64,000 nt of DNA from Macrostomum hystrix (lineage: Eukaryota > Platyhelminthes > Macrostomidae): the NCBI GenBank assembly GCA_950097015.1, contig CATNEN010000002.1, positions 7,023,501 to 7,087,500 on the forward strand, written 5' to 3'. Positions 34,801-45,100 of this stretch are shown here, piece after piece. Position numbers and translations under genes: made by a program. Position 1 is the stretch's first letter; the number at the start of each line of letters is the position of its first letter. The notes below the pieces were generated by a model, which made no database searches, was not told where the DNA came from, and saw only the letters and a program-made list of their open reading frames with translations.

Positions 34801-35753
34801 TGACTTTCTCATCGGCAGCCAGTGTACACTTCACTGTGCCTTGGAGGTTGGCCCTCAAGGGCGTAAATTGCACGTCAAGCCCACAAGCCTTCTCTCCTCG
34901 GTTGCACCCCAAATGAATGTGGCCTCGCCGCGGAATCGAGCTCAGACCTTGGTGCGCGAGGCAAAAGCGTTAGACCGCTCTCACCCAACCTCCCATCTAG
35001 ACACGTTGTACTTCATATGCTTTTGAAGCAGTTATTGTGGTAATTTTAATATCAGAATCCAAGAAACCAAGCGCGAAAAACGCCCACCTCAAACAGAAGG
35101 TTGAGAGCTTCTTCTTCCGTCTGCGCCAGGTGCACATTCAAGCCTTTGACGTAGACTCCGCCGTTCTCTTCGGCGATGACCAGCGGGCTGGTGGCTTCCT
35201 GACTACTGGGCATTGTGCCCAGCAGGTCAAGCATTGTGTCATTGTAGATCTCCAGGTAGGTGATGCGTACAGTGATGGCCAGGTCGGTCTTATTGCCGAT
35301 CTCCTTGTACAGGTGGCTCAGCGCGCGAGGCACGAGGCCGCGATGATGGAAAATCTCCGTGACGCCGGTGATGGTGAAGGTCTTGCCAGCGCCCGTCTGG
35401 CCGTAGCACATGATGGTGCCATTGTAGCCGGCCAAGCCACTCTCGATGAGATCGGCGCCAAGGGTCTCGTAGACGTCCTGCTGCGAGGCATTGTGGAAGA
35501 TGCCATCGGTGCGGAAGACCCACTCAGTGCGCTGGTTGCTGGCAAAGCCACGCTGCTGTTGCTGCTGCTGCTGCTGTTGCTGCTGTTGCTGTTGGTCTCC
35601 GGCTCGCGGCATGCAGATCTGCAGCGACCGGCCTTCCGGGTCCAATCGGAGTACTTCGTCGGCGAAGTTCTGGCTGGGCCGGACTCGAACCCAGACCTTC
35701 ACCTTCTTGCTGCGCTTGCCGCCGCTCTTCATCGTTGCGCGCTGCGGGACCAT
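28897..35753 (-). CDS. KIF9: KIF9 kinesin-9 family motor protein, 9 exons, complete
   Basis: Minus-strand exons 35088-35732 (or start at 35753), 34231-34620, 34044-34121, 32885-32953, 31598-31702, 30847-31384, 29916-30218, 29618-29847 and 28897-29037 join with matching phases (0,0,0,0,0,1,1,0) to 832 residues. Human KIF9 is about 790. Motor motifs: VKVWVRVRP, P-loop GQTGAGKT (111-118), switch I NKNSSRSH (228-235), switch II VDLAGSERL, then INKSLSFLEQTVIAL. KIF9-type tail blocks follow: VQRYIDGDLDEID, AFEEFKRELGSEIYRILNEN, LIINEEEFAEIKKLRQLKD and EFDKWYAESF. Kinesin-9A motors work in motile cilia and sperm flagella, linked to the central-pair apparatus. A Gln14 tract (47-60) interrupts the N-terminal motor between two beta strands. 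Introns hold three large minisatellites and two family-A SINEs. Start choice: MKSGG at 35732 best matches the family N-terminus. Confidence 0.92.
29105..29560 (-). repeat. 42-bp minisatellite in last KIF9 intron
   Basis: About six near-identical 42-bp units (GAGTTACCGCCAAGTCTCTC plus GAACGGACTAATAACATCAAAG), followed by four decayed units to about 29560. It lies in the intron between exons 8 and 9. Confidence 0.9.
30469..30812 (+). mobile_element. tRNA-derived SINE, family A, copy 3
   Basis: Well-preserved A box (GAGTGGCAGAGCGGTTAACG at 30478-30497) and B box (GAGCTCGATTCGACGG at 30512), then the shared body. It is inserted in KIF9 intron 6, antisense to the gene. The tail is truncated or lost before the exon 6 donor at 30846. 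Confidence 0.9.
31868..32360 (-). repeat. 32-bp minisatellite in KIF9 intron 4
   Basis: About 15 nearly perfect copies of TTCAGGTCACTGTCAACTGC plus TACCCCCAGTTC, one shortened unit near 32250. The very low divergence suggests recent expansion. The 208-codon open frame across it is periodic and not a gene. Confidence 0.95.
33100..34017 (-). repeat. 22-bp minisatellite in KIF9 intron 3 with higher-order repeat
   Basis: About 41 copies of CAGTATCTAGCCTCAGAATC plus CT, with CAGTCTCTAG, CCCCAG and TTCTCGAG variants. A block of variants at about 33500-33620 recurs in the same order at about 33835-33955, giving a higher-order period near 334 bp. The array ends about 25 bp from the exon 3 donor. Confidence 0.94.
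34677..35007 (-). mobile_element. tRNA-derived SINE, family A, copy 4
   Basis: Same orientation as KIF9, in intron 1. AAT-rich tail at the left (TTAATAATAACAACACTAAT), head at the right with a B box (GGAATCGAGCTC on plus, 34941-34952). The A box region is partly degraded. Confidence 0.86.
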
Positions 35754-38100
35754 CGGGCTGGGTCAGTTTTCTCTGGGCTGAGAATTTTGGACCCCGCCAG
35801 CTCTCTGACCTGCACCGCGCCGCGATACACTATAGCTCACTTATTAAAGCTTTTGTGCTCATAGGCATTAGATGCGATATATTTTGCTTCCTATGTATTT
35901 ACATAACAGACTAGATTTACCATAGACTATAGCTTAAAAGTCGCGTTCATTCTGCTTAAGATGTCGATTTCAAGGCAAAACAAAACGTAAGCCCACAACA
36001 CATTACTTCTGTGGTTTTATCGATCATTTAGAAACTAAGCAATTACTGCTAAAAATGTAAAATTAGGCGTTGAAAAAAACAAATATTAATGCCCATTACT
36101 ATAGTGTTAGAAAGCAAAAATGTGTTAACCAACTTCAAATATTGAACTCCTACAAACAAATAAACTCGGAGCTAATCATATAATGGCATAATCACTCGCT
36201 ACTTTGATTTTGATGCACAATATGCGAATTATATACGTACTTGATCTTAAGCAGTCATGGCGGTCAAATGGCTGCTGCAGTTAAAAGTATCAGATATTTC
36301 CCTAACTCCCAATTGGAAAAATTCCTTTGATCTAATTAAGACTAAATTAATCCAGTACAATCACAAATATATGATAGATCAACTCTAGATATTACATAGT
36401 GCTAATATAATACCATGATATAATTGTTTGTATTTTGTTTATTTATACTTTAATTTATACCTTAAATTTTAAGGTATTAGGCCTATATATCTAAAAACGT
36501 AAAAACAACACCTCCACAGGCAGGATAATAGAAAGCTTTAGAATATTTCCACCACAAATTTATATAAAATACAAGTAAGCAAAACTATAGTAAAGTGCTA
36601 TTCTTATTATTTCAATACATACACTGATAGTATAGAATCGCTGTTTATCGATAAAAAAAGAATTAATAGATTTTTCATATTTAGAAATTTCACTAACAAC
36701 TTTTAGTCATAGCGAGAAATTACTAGCTTAGAAATTGTATATAACAAAAAAGTGAAAAAAAAGTGATTTTTTGCTTGTGTTTGACTCTTTGATGGAATAA
36801 AAACAATTTTATATCCAAAGTTTGAGCGAATTATTCAAGCTAATACTAAGAAAAATTGATACAAGGCTTCATTCACCTTATTTTTATCTTTACACGCAGA
36901 AAGAAAGGTGAACAGCACCTTATTTTACGATTTACGCAGTAACTATGGCTTCAATGGCATAAACAAAATTGGCTTAAAACAAAACATATATTTGTGTTTT
37001 GTATATTTTTTGAACAAAAACTAGTTTTTTTACTATATTTTGCTATAAAGACTTAAAATACAAACACAGGTAAAATCGTTACGACTAAATTTCCTAATAC
37101 GTGTATATTAGCGATAAGCTTACGAATTGTGTGCTCACTACGCGATCTCCTTTTCGAATTTATCGCTTTTATCGATTCAAATATTATCCACAATATCCGA
37201 AACTATTAAAATACTCCTCACATACCTTTCTAATTCATGCGCCAAAATATGTCAAATGGACCCGAATCTGTACACGTATTTTTATTAAGCTTAACTTCAT
37301 TGTTAATGTGATTTAAATAAAAAACAGTTTTAGATAGGCTTTTCTAATGCATTTCATGCCCAGTGAGGGCTCCATTAGCAATTTAATTGATTGCGTCAGA
37401 GCCAGTTTTGCGAGCGTACTAATAAGAGGCCACCCGTAGGGTGGGGAAAGGCAGCTAATAGTAGCTTTCTAATGATACAGCTTAATCTTCCTATAGGACC
37501 TGTTGCAAAAATTAATGTTTACCTTACAATACAATTAGCACGTGTATTACTTTCATAGTACGTATTTCTAAACGCACCTTCATGGATCGCGACGGACGAA
37601 TCACTTGGTGATATTGACTCATGTGTGAAAGAACGTGAATGATCGATAGTTTGTTACATAGTTTCTTTTATACATTATCAATAATAACAATAATTTTAAT
37701 AATGGTAATGAGGTAAAGTCCATCCCTTTTCCACCTTTTCTTGCCATCCAGACTAGCTTTGAGACTTATAAGACAACCCTGACTTAGCATAGCTCTTCTT
37801 GTCAGACAGGACTGTTAAATCCCAAACTCTGATCGAGAGAACTCATATCAACAATTTGAGCAACCGCTTCGACTTGACCGGCAGACCCGATCCTTAGCCT
37901 TGAGCTCCGGTTCCAGCCTTCGGAGACTCATCTAAGATAAGTGGGACTATACTCTTGTTATCTATAATTAATATCTTTGCGTGATCCAACATCCATGTGC
38001 AGTGTATATGACAACATCGCTGATTGCGAAATAAAATATCTAAGTTGAAGGGTAAAACATCAAGGAAAACCGTCGACCAGACCTCCTGTCTCCTTATTCA
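35754..38100. other. AT-rich spacer upstream of KIF9
   Basis: About 2.3 kb with low GC and no coding, SINE or tandem-repeat signal. The KIF9 promoter should be in the first few hundred bases, but no clear TATA or initiator stands out. Confidence 0.55.
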
Positions 38101-38104
38101 ATAA

Positions 38105-38495
38105 TAGGAAAGATAACCGGATCCTTAGTCCTAGACATATTCCTAGACCTAGACCTATATTAGACCTAGACCTATTCCTAGACCTAGACCTATAGACCTA
38201 GACCTATTCCTAGACCTAGACCTATAGACCTAGACCTATTCCTAGACCTAGACCTATAGACCTAGACCTATTCCTAGACCTATTCCTAGACCTATTCCAA
38301 ACCTATTCCAAGACCTATTCCTAGACCTACCTACACCTATTCCTAGGCCTAGACCTAGACCTATTCTTAGACCTATTCCTAGACCTAGACCTAGACTAGA
38401 CCTAGACCTATTCCTATTCAAAGACCTTTTCCTAGACCTATTCCTAGATCTAGACCTATTCCTAGACCTATTTAGACCTATTCCTAGACATATTT
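38105..38495. repeat. CCTATTCCTAGACCTAGAC-type minisatellite, left copy
   Basis: Irregular 12/18/24-bp tandem array of CCTAGACCTATT and AGACCT modules. The same modules form a larger array at 50388-51362 on the other side of the recombinase/helicase element. Confidence 0.92.
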
Positions 38496-38582
38496 TCCTC
38501 GCTCGCACTCACTCTCTCTATTGAAATTGCAATAGCGGCAATTCAGCCCGGCTGTGTAGTCTATGGTTTTTTATATAGCAAT

Positions 38583-38805
38583 TCTTATGCAGCAAAAGAG
38601 CCCGGCCGAGTCCCCTATGCTTTCTTATGCAGCAAAAGAGCCCGGCCGAGTCCCCTATGCTTTCTTATGCAGCAAAAGAGCCCGACTCAATCCTTAATGC
38701 TTTCTTATGCAGCAAAAGAGCCCGACTCAACCCTTAATGCTTTCTTATGCAGCAAAAGAGCCCGACTCAACCCTTAATGCTTTCTTATGCAGCAAAAGAG
38801 CCCGG
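38583..38805. repeat. 40-bp minisatellite, about 5.5 units
   Basis: Units of TTATGCAGCAAAAGAGCCCG plus about 20 bp, in two subtypes (GGCCGAGTCCCCTATGC and ACTCAACCCTTAATGC). Confidence 0.92.
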
Positions 38806-39180
38806 GACCCGCTTTGCTATAATTCTAAATTGATTACTACTGATAGCAATTGTTGCAGTGTTAGGTGCGAGATCGGTTGGCTGATTGAATACATATACCA
38901 GTCATGATAATTTTGTTTCAAATGGCGCAGTTGTGACAGCAGCGGAATGCAGTTCGAACATTCTATGAAATGGGTTTCATGCAGGGTATTATCTTACGTT
39001 ACATGATGACTGCAGCCCCATGCCACTGCCCGCACCTGAGTTAGGGACCCATTTCGCACTGTGATGATCGATCGAAATTTTTCCAATATACTGTGGGATA
39101 TATAGTGACTATAGCGGTATTAGCTAGTGTTAGACGCGTTGCTGCTGCACTCACGACATTGTTGGGTGCGTAGAACCACG
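38806..39180. other. Spacer before the 139-aa gene, nothing recognised
   Basis: Between the 40-bp array and the ATG at 39181. It probably holds the promoter and 5' UTR of that gene. A TATATAGTGA stretch lies near 39096, about 85 bp before the ATG, as a possible TATA element. Confidence 0.4.
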
Positions 39181-39600
39181 ATGAATGCTCATCCTGTGGC
39201 GCTGTTCGGCTCGCCGGCCATCGTGGCACTCCTGGCCAGATGCGACATCGCCTGCCTGGCCCCGTTCCTGGCGCACCGAGGACGACTGGAGCAGCTGACC
39301 TGCCTGCAGCGCCACTGCCCGAATGCTGAGCTGAATGCCACCCAGCTACACACCTTGCTGAAGAGCCTCCTGGACTGGCTGCTACAACACCAGACAGCTG
39401 CGGGCTACGAGACTATCCTGGAGGTGACCTGCCTAACAGAGAACGAGGCTTTCGACTTGGCCGAGCTGCTAGGCCTGCTGGAGGACACCTGTTCGGAGCT
39501 GCAGCACATTCTACACGGGCTGGACTACTGGCGCGGCGTGCAGCAAAGGGCAAGACTGCGAGAGTTGTTCCGGAGTCGCGAATATCGAATGGAGCAGTAG
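39181..39600 (+). CDS. Hypothetical 139-residue helical protein next to the element
   Basis: ATG at 39181, stop at 39598-39600, 139 residues, GC-rich codon use like the real genes here. The sequence is Leu/Ala/Cys/His-rich and looks all-helical (PAIVALLARCDIACLAPFL, TLLKSLLDWLLQH, AFDLAELLGLLED). It has no signal peptide or transmembrane segment, and no motif I recognise. A polyadenylation signal (AATAAA at 39677-39682) follows. It ends 156 bp left of hairpin A, so it could be a host gene or, less likely, cargo of the neighbouring element. Function unknown. Confidence 0.6.
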   Translation: MNAHPVALFGSPAIVALLARCDIACLAPFLAHRGRLEQLTCLQRHCPNAELNATQLHTLLKSLLDWLLQHQTAAGYETILEVTCLTENEAFDLAELLGLLEDTCSELQHILHGLDYWRGVQQRARLRELFRSREYRMEQ

Positions 39601-39755
39601 CAGCAGCAAAAAGACTTAGCTACTAGACAGTTAAAATAACTTATCCCTGTTTGTGAACCCAAACCAAGTCTGCACCAATAAAAGAACTAAGGTGGCAGAT
39701 CCAACTCGATACCGGGAAGTTTATTTTGGATAACCTAAAAATAGACCGTATAAGA

Positions 39756-39885
39756 GTACAGTTCGTGGTGCGCGCACAATCCCTAAGAAATATATACATA
39801 AGACGATGCGAGGTGCTTATCTACCTAAAAATAGCAGGCAAGTCCTTATATATTTTTAAGTAATGTGCGCGCACTATGAACTGTA
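39756..39885. repeat. Hairpin A, 130-bp inverted repeat
   Basis: Left arm GTACAGTTCGTGGTGCGCGC (39756-) and right arm, read on the minus strand, GTACAGTTCATAGTGCGCGC (39885-) match 18 of 20, continuing through AT-rich inner arms (AAATATATA). The loop is about 35 bp. The loop contains ACCTAAAAATAG (39824), which is repeated directly just outside the left arm (39734). Confidence 0.92.
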
Positions 39886-39982
39886 CTTCTAGCTAAAAGT
39901 ACACAATCAACTTAACCGGGATCCGAATTAACCTAATTAAGCACCTATTAATAGAATCTGAGTCGATCAGTTTAAAACTATA

Positions 39983-40020
39983 AGATCAATATGCGCGCAC
40001 ATGTGCGCGCATATTGATCT
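39983..40020. repeat. Palindrome 1, perfect 38 bp
   Basis: Perfect dyad centred between 40001 and 40002, 19 bp per arm. The centre is GCGCGCACATGTGCGCGC, flanked by arms AGATCAATAT and its complement. It lies 97 bp right of hairpin A and 219 bp before the helicase ATG. Confidence 0.97.
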
Positions 40021-40239
40021 ACTAGAAGTAGTAGTAACACTGGTACTATCTGCTGCTCATCCTAAATAGCCTGCTCCTCCTCCTTGGGACGTACTTGGGA
40101 CTCTATTATTAATAGCGAATCCCACCCTGTTGCACCCAGTTGAAGTTGAGTACCTGGGACTGCGTTGGCTTTCTGCAGCCTGCTCATTTTCATACATCCA
40201 AATTTGAACGCGCCTATAATTAACCTGCGGAAGCACAGA

Positions 40240-43035
40240 ATGTCGTTCAACTTTTCAACCGGCTACGACAGCGACGATGAGCGAATTGCGGCCGCGCTGG
40301 ACGAGTTTGAGAGAGTTGCCCAAGATAGTAACTCCGCCGGGCCGGTAGCGTCATCAACTCGCCAGCCACCATCACAGCGAAAAAGAAAGAGCGCTCCCTC
40401 TCAACGTCAGATTGTCAATGCAGCAGCCGCAGAATCTACGCCAGGCCCAAAGCGTATATATACTTTCACCCCAGTGCAGACAGCAGCGGTGGCTAACATC
40501 AGCAGCGACGCCGACGACTTCAGCCTGCTGCCATTGAGCGGTGTCATGCGCCTAAACACTGGAGAGCAGCAGCCTGCCAGTGACCAGATGTCCACAGGCA
40601 ATCAGCAGCCACCGCCTGCCAGTATATCGGCCGTCTACGCGCCCATCTCCCACGCGATGGCAGCCTCAGCCTCGACTGCGCCAAAAGGGAGCATGCTGGC
40701 TTGGCTCGGAGATCAGCACCGGAGTGCCAAGAAGGCCACCAGCAGATGGTCATCGCCGGCAGCGATCAGGCACGTCAGGCGACATGCTCCTGCCAACTGC
40801 GGCGATGGCGACGGGGCGGCGTCTGATGCGCCCGACATGTCCACGGCAGCCCTACAGCCTCGCAGCCCCGTCGTCATCGAGATTGAGGACGTCGACGACG
40901 AGCGCGCCGATAACGGCAGGCCGACAGCGGCAACTCGCACAAAGGCGGAGCCATCGGAGCCTAACGAGCAGGAGGCGGCGATGGATAGCGACGACCGCGA
41001 TGCTCTGCAGGCACTGCTGGACTACGAGGCGTCCACCGTTGCGCTGTCAGTCGCTGCAGATCCCCCACCGTCGGGCGCTGATGCGGAAATGGAGGAGGCC
41101 GCCAGCACGGTGCCGAAACCGCCTCAAGTCGCGGCCGACCAACAACAGCAGCCAGGGAGGCGGAGATTCCGTTTCCAGCGGCTCGAAACGACTGCTCCCG
41201 CTGTTGCTGCTGCTGCCGACTGCTCCATTGTGGGCGCCATGGTGCCAGACTCGCAGCCCGATGGCCGACGATTAGCAGTCGCCAAGACCACACCGTCTCA
41301 GCGTCCGGAAGATGAGACGACGGCCTACGTGGTGTCGCCTGGCACAGCGGCATTCGCAGCAGCCGTGGTGGCCGCTATGAATGAGGCCAGCCAGTCCGTC
41401 CCTGTCGGCGAGGAGTGGTGGCGCATATTAACACCACAGCCGCTGCAGCAACAAGAGCAGGTGCAGCTCGAGCGTCCTCCCTCGCTGGTGCCCTTCAGCT
41501 ACAGTCCGCCGGCGTCTGCGGCACAGCTTATTCACTTCCTCCAGCAACAGCAGGGGGACAGCGAGGCGAGCGGGAGCGGGGTCGGCGGCGCCAGAGGACA
41601 ACGAGGCGGCCGAGGGGTGCGACGGCTGGGCCAAAATCCGCTGCTTAATGCGGCAGCAGCACAGCAGCAGTTCACTGTGACGCGCTCAGTCAGCCGGCCG
41701 CTCGCAATGACCGGTGCTGCTCCTGCGGAGCGACTGCCCGAGGACAGCGGCATTCTGACCGGGCGCCGCTATTTGCACGTCTTCCACATCGACAAGGTGC
41801 GCTTCGTCGGTGAGTCACTTGCTTTGTTCATAAGCTCTGAATCATATAACCAGCTGCTGGCATCCACTGTTTCCATGCTGCCTACATAAACAGGTCGTGC
41901 CAAAGTATATCTGGGCGAGGCTCTGGAGGCACACTGTGTCGAGCTCGTCCTGGCGTCCAGCCCGGGCCTCTGCGTCGGCATGGATGAGTTCTGCGACCGG
42001 CGGCTAGTCGCTGACCCGCTCTCCGTCGACGAGATGGAGCAACAGCAGCAGCAGCAGCAGCAGCACAGCGAGTATCGGCCACACCGCACTCTGTCCGGCT
42101 TCGTGCGCCTGGAGACCAACGCGGCCGGCTGGCATTTGTACGAGCTGCTGTTCAGCCTGCTGCCTAGCCGAGACGAGGGACGCTGCTTTGTGGTGCCCGA
42201 CCGGACCACCCTGACGCTGTGCGGCGTCCGCTCGCCAGACAGTGTGCTGCGGAGCCTGACGCAGCACGACGGCTACCCGCTGCTGATCGGGATCGGCGCC
42301 ACGCAGTGCAGCATGCTGGTGCAAGCGACTCGGTGGGCGCTGTCCTACCCGCTGACTGCCAACCTGCCCGACCAGACTGACGGCTTCTTGTTGGCCCACC
42401 AGCAGATGCGCGCCACGTTGCTGGGGGTCTTTAGAGACGTGCAGCGCCAGCGCCGGATTCGCAGGGAGCAGCTCGCCGGCTGTTCCGCATGTTCCACCGA
42501 GGCTGCCGACATTAGGAACCTGTGCCCGCTCCGAGAGGCCGTCTGCACAGCCCTTCGCCACCAGTCGGGCGTTGTGTACCTTTACGGGCCGTCGGGAGTC
42601 GGCAAGACCACCGCCGTCGAGCGCCACCTGGGCCAGGAGCGCGTCTTCTGTCCGGTCATCAAGCGCTTCGGTGGCAATGACTTCATGTTCGACGGCCTGG
42701 ACACCGCGCGCCACTCCGTCATCTTTCTGGACGAGGTGCGGCCGCACATGTTCGAGGGCGGCGACCTGGAGACCACGCTGTTGCGCCTGCTGAACGGCAA
42801 CAGCTTCCTGGTCAATGCGAAGCACCAGGCGCACGTCTACCTGGACTGGGGCCAACGGCTGGTGATCATGGCCGGCCACGCCTCACCTGACGACTACCCG
42901 GCTGACGTGCAGCGGCGCCTGCGCAACGAGGGCAACACGTGCGTCGAGGTCGACCACGACATCGAGGCCTGCCAGGGGGGGTGCCGCCAGCAGCCAATGT
43001 TCGGAGCCGCCGCCGCCAACGCCCAGGTTGAATGA
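40240..43035 (+). CDS. Large protein with C-terminal superfamily 3 Rep-like helicase, 2 exons
   Basis: Exons 40240-41809 and 41894-43035. The 84-bp intron (GTGAGT ... ATAAACAG, phase 1) joins two open frames into 903 residues. The N-terminal ~500 residues are disordered, Ala/Pro/Gln-rich and acidic, with a KRKR-type basic patch near residue 48. The C-terminal domain has Walker A GPSGVGKT (755-762), Walker B VIFLDEV (D803, E804), the segment LLRLLNGNSFLVNAKHQ, and motif C-like RLVIMAGHASPDDYP, in which the usual Asn is replaced by Gly-His. The order and spacing resemble Rep helicases of CRESS-DNA viruses and parvovirus-type NS1. An upstream HUH nickase is expected in those families. PHRTLSGFVRL (about 585-595) vaguely recalls Rep motif II, but I cannot assign the metal-binding or Tyr motifs. 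An upstream in-frame ATG at 40165 is less likely because its segment is AT-rich and non-conserved in style. Confidence 0.75.
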
Positions 43036-44508
43036 GGCCGCCTTTATATGTCTGTCTGTCTGTCTGTCTATTGCTAAATTATTTCATCCCTGCGCCCGTA
43101 TTTTGTCTCCACCACCATCTTAAAGCGGGTTAGCAGATGTGGGCAGGCAGAAATAGCTAGACGGCCAAAATATTACATAACAAAATATTAGTCCTTATTG
43201 GGCTAAATAAGGAATGGCTTTTGGGTTCGGCTGTTTAACAGCACCATATATTATAATCTATACCTGGCACGCAGTTGCAGAAAACGGGGTAGCAGAAATG
43301 TGCGCGGACTATAGCAATTTATAAAGCATTAGATGGGATTAGTTTAATTGAATTAAATAGCGCGCAGTGTTTTCCTAGTGTTTTTGTTGCTCGTCAGTCT
43401 AGATGTGCTAAGAGATGGAGATGGCATTTATTACTTGTTCTCAGGATCGCTTCTCGCTCTTATCTGATTGCTTTTATTTTGAGTTCTATTATTTCAGAGT
43501 CAATATTTTCATTTAGCATATGTCGCAGGCTGTCGACAATTTCAATTGTCCCCATTTTATTGCCGTTCTACTTTTTCTGTACCGGCTCCATTAAACTTTT
43601 TAATCCCTCACCGCCAACAAATAGTTGTTGTTGTTGTTGCTGTTGCTGCTCTCCAACAAGTTAGATAGATGGGCAGCTAGAATAATTAACAATGATTGCC
43701 TACCTTGTGGAGCGCAGATAAAAATCACTTTAAACGCAGTCGTCGTCGTTGGGGTCGCAGCTGGAGCGGAGCAATCGGAACAGTGTAGGGGGCAGTCGAA
43801 ACGAAATAGTAGATCACGAAGGAGCTGATTTGGTTGATTAATAGAGTTGGTATTGAAAATCAAAGTGTAGCTTGGGAACGATCGAGTCTGTCTTAATCGA
43901 TTGGCATAGAGAAATCAATCAGTGCGCGAGCTAGCTCTCTTTGACTTGTGTGCTCAAGATGAGCAATACAGTCCTTCCTGATAAAATTTAGTTTCTATGT
44001 GCCTAAGCTTTGTCTATGTCTTGAGTTTATCGCATTCCTTTATTAATAGTAGTCTAAAAATAATTTTACACACACGCAGTTGTTATGTGCTTATTTGGGC
44101 GCTATTTGTGTTATTATAATTTATAATAATTGAGCTATAATAATTTGAGCAAGTATACTAGTATATGGTATGAAAAGCTGACTGCATGCATTAATGTGTG
44201 AATAAAGGACATAAATCAAGAAAAAGCATTCGATCAAGAACTACATGTAGACGGTACGTATGGATATGAAAAAAACTAATTTAAGATGAGAATCAACAAG
44301 TGGCATCTGCAACAACAAGCAATTAAAATACATGTAGTAATGTGTGCATTAAAATACAATTTGGATGGACGCAAAAAGCTATACATATAATATAGTACGA
44401 TTTAATAACGGCAATTAACAGCTGCATATAGTGCTACTCAGTTATTTATAGATTTTATATGAAAAACTAAAATTTCAAATTCGCGCTAAATTCTACGAAA
44501 TTCAATGT
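43036..44508. other. Spacer inside the element, no gene seen
   Basis: Between the helicase gene and hairpin B. It contains a GTCT repeat right after the stop, a GTTGTT/GCTGTT run at 43624-43650 and AT-rich sequence. Only short open frames without domains occur. Confidence 0.6.
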
Positions 44509-44625
44509 GTACAGTCTGTAGTGCGCGCACATTCCCTAAAAAATATATAAGGCATGTCAGCTCTAATTTTAGAACGACGATCCTTATATATTTTTTAAGT
44601 ATTGTGCGCGCACTATGAACTGTAC
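44509..44625. repeat. Hairpin B, 117-bp inverted repeat
   Basis: Left arm GTACAGTCTGTAGTGCGCGC (44509-) and right arm, on the minus strand, GTACAGTTCATAGTGCGCGC (44625-), continuing through TTAAAAAATATATAAGG-like inner arms on both sides. The loop is about 28 bp. The loop word CTAATTTTAGA (44562-44572) recurs inverted just outside the right arm (TCTAAAATTA at 44631). Confidence 0.92.
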
Positions 44626-44832
44626 CTAAATCTAAAATTAAATTGCTTACTTGACTACTATAAGTAGAGCAGTTAGCAGCATTTGTTTAATAATTGTCAG
44701 ATAAATCTATGGCTAATTAAATAATTCTATCAACAAAAACAATAAAGTATAATATTATCAACGGGAGTAATCAGTCAATCAATACAATCAATATTCTTAA
44801 CTATAGCATATAATATCAATTATAATAACATT

Positions 44833-44870
44833 AGCGTATAAAGCGCGCACATGTGCGCGCTTTATACGCT
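44833..44870. repeat. Palindrome 2, perfect 38 bp
   Basis: Perfect dyad centred between 44851 and 44852, again 19 bp per arm with the same GCGCGCACATGTGCGCGC centre. The outer arms are different (AGCGTATAAA and its complement). It lies 208 bp right of hairpin B. Confidence 0.97.
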
Positions 44871-45100
44871 GCAGTAACATGCAGTCAAACGAATTCAATT
44901 ATCCCTCCCTCGAAGGCCTGTGCATGTTTTCTCTGCGTGTTTTCTCTCTGTCCCGGCCCCCTTTATCTGCCCCACGGTGTTTTTCACTCACTATTTAAAT
45001 ATTTAATAATATTTTATATTATTAATATAATATAAATTAAATATTTTATATAAAATCTTAAATAAAGCAGGCAGACAGACAGGCGGGCAGGCAGGGCGAA

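Noticed and set aside
38254-38508. Arg/Asn/Gly-rich 84-codon frame
   Set aside because: Same periodic origin as the CCTAGA array, no start or splice context.
39983-40020. Palindrome as a bacterial-type operator or CRISPR repeat
   Set aside because: Only two copies, 4.8 kb apart, with different arms and no spacer-repeat periodicity; the sequence is eukaryotic.
42004-42879. 291-codon minus-strand frame opposite the helicase gene
   Set aside because: Shadow of the helicase exon; no motif, whereas the plus frame carries Walker A and B.
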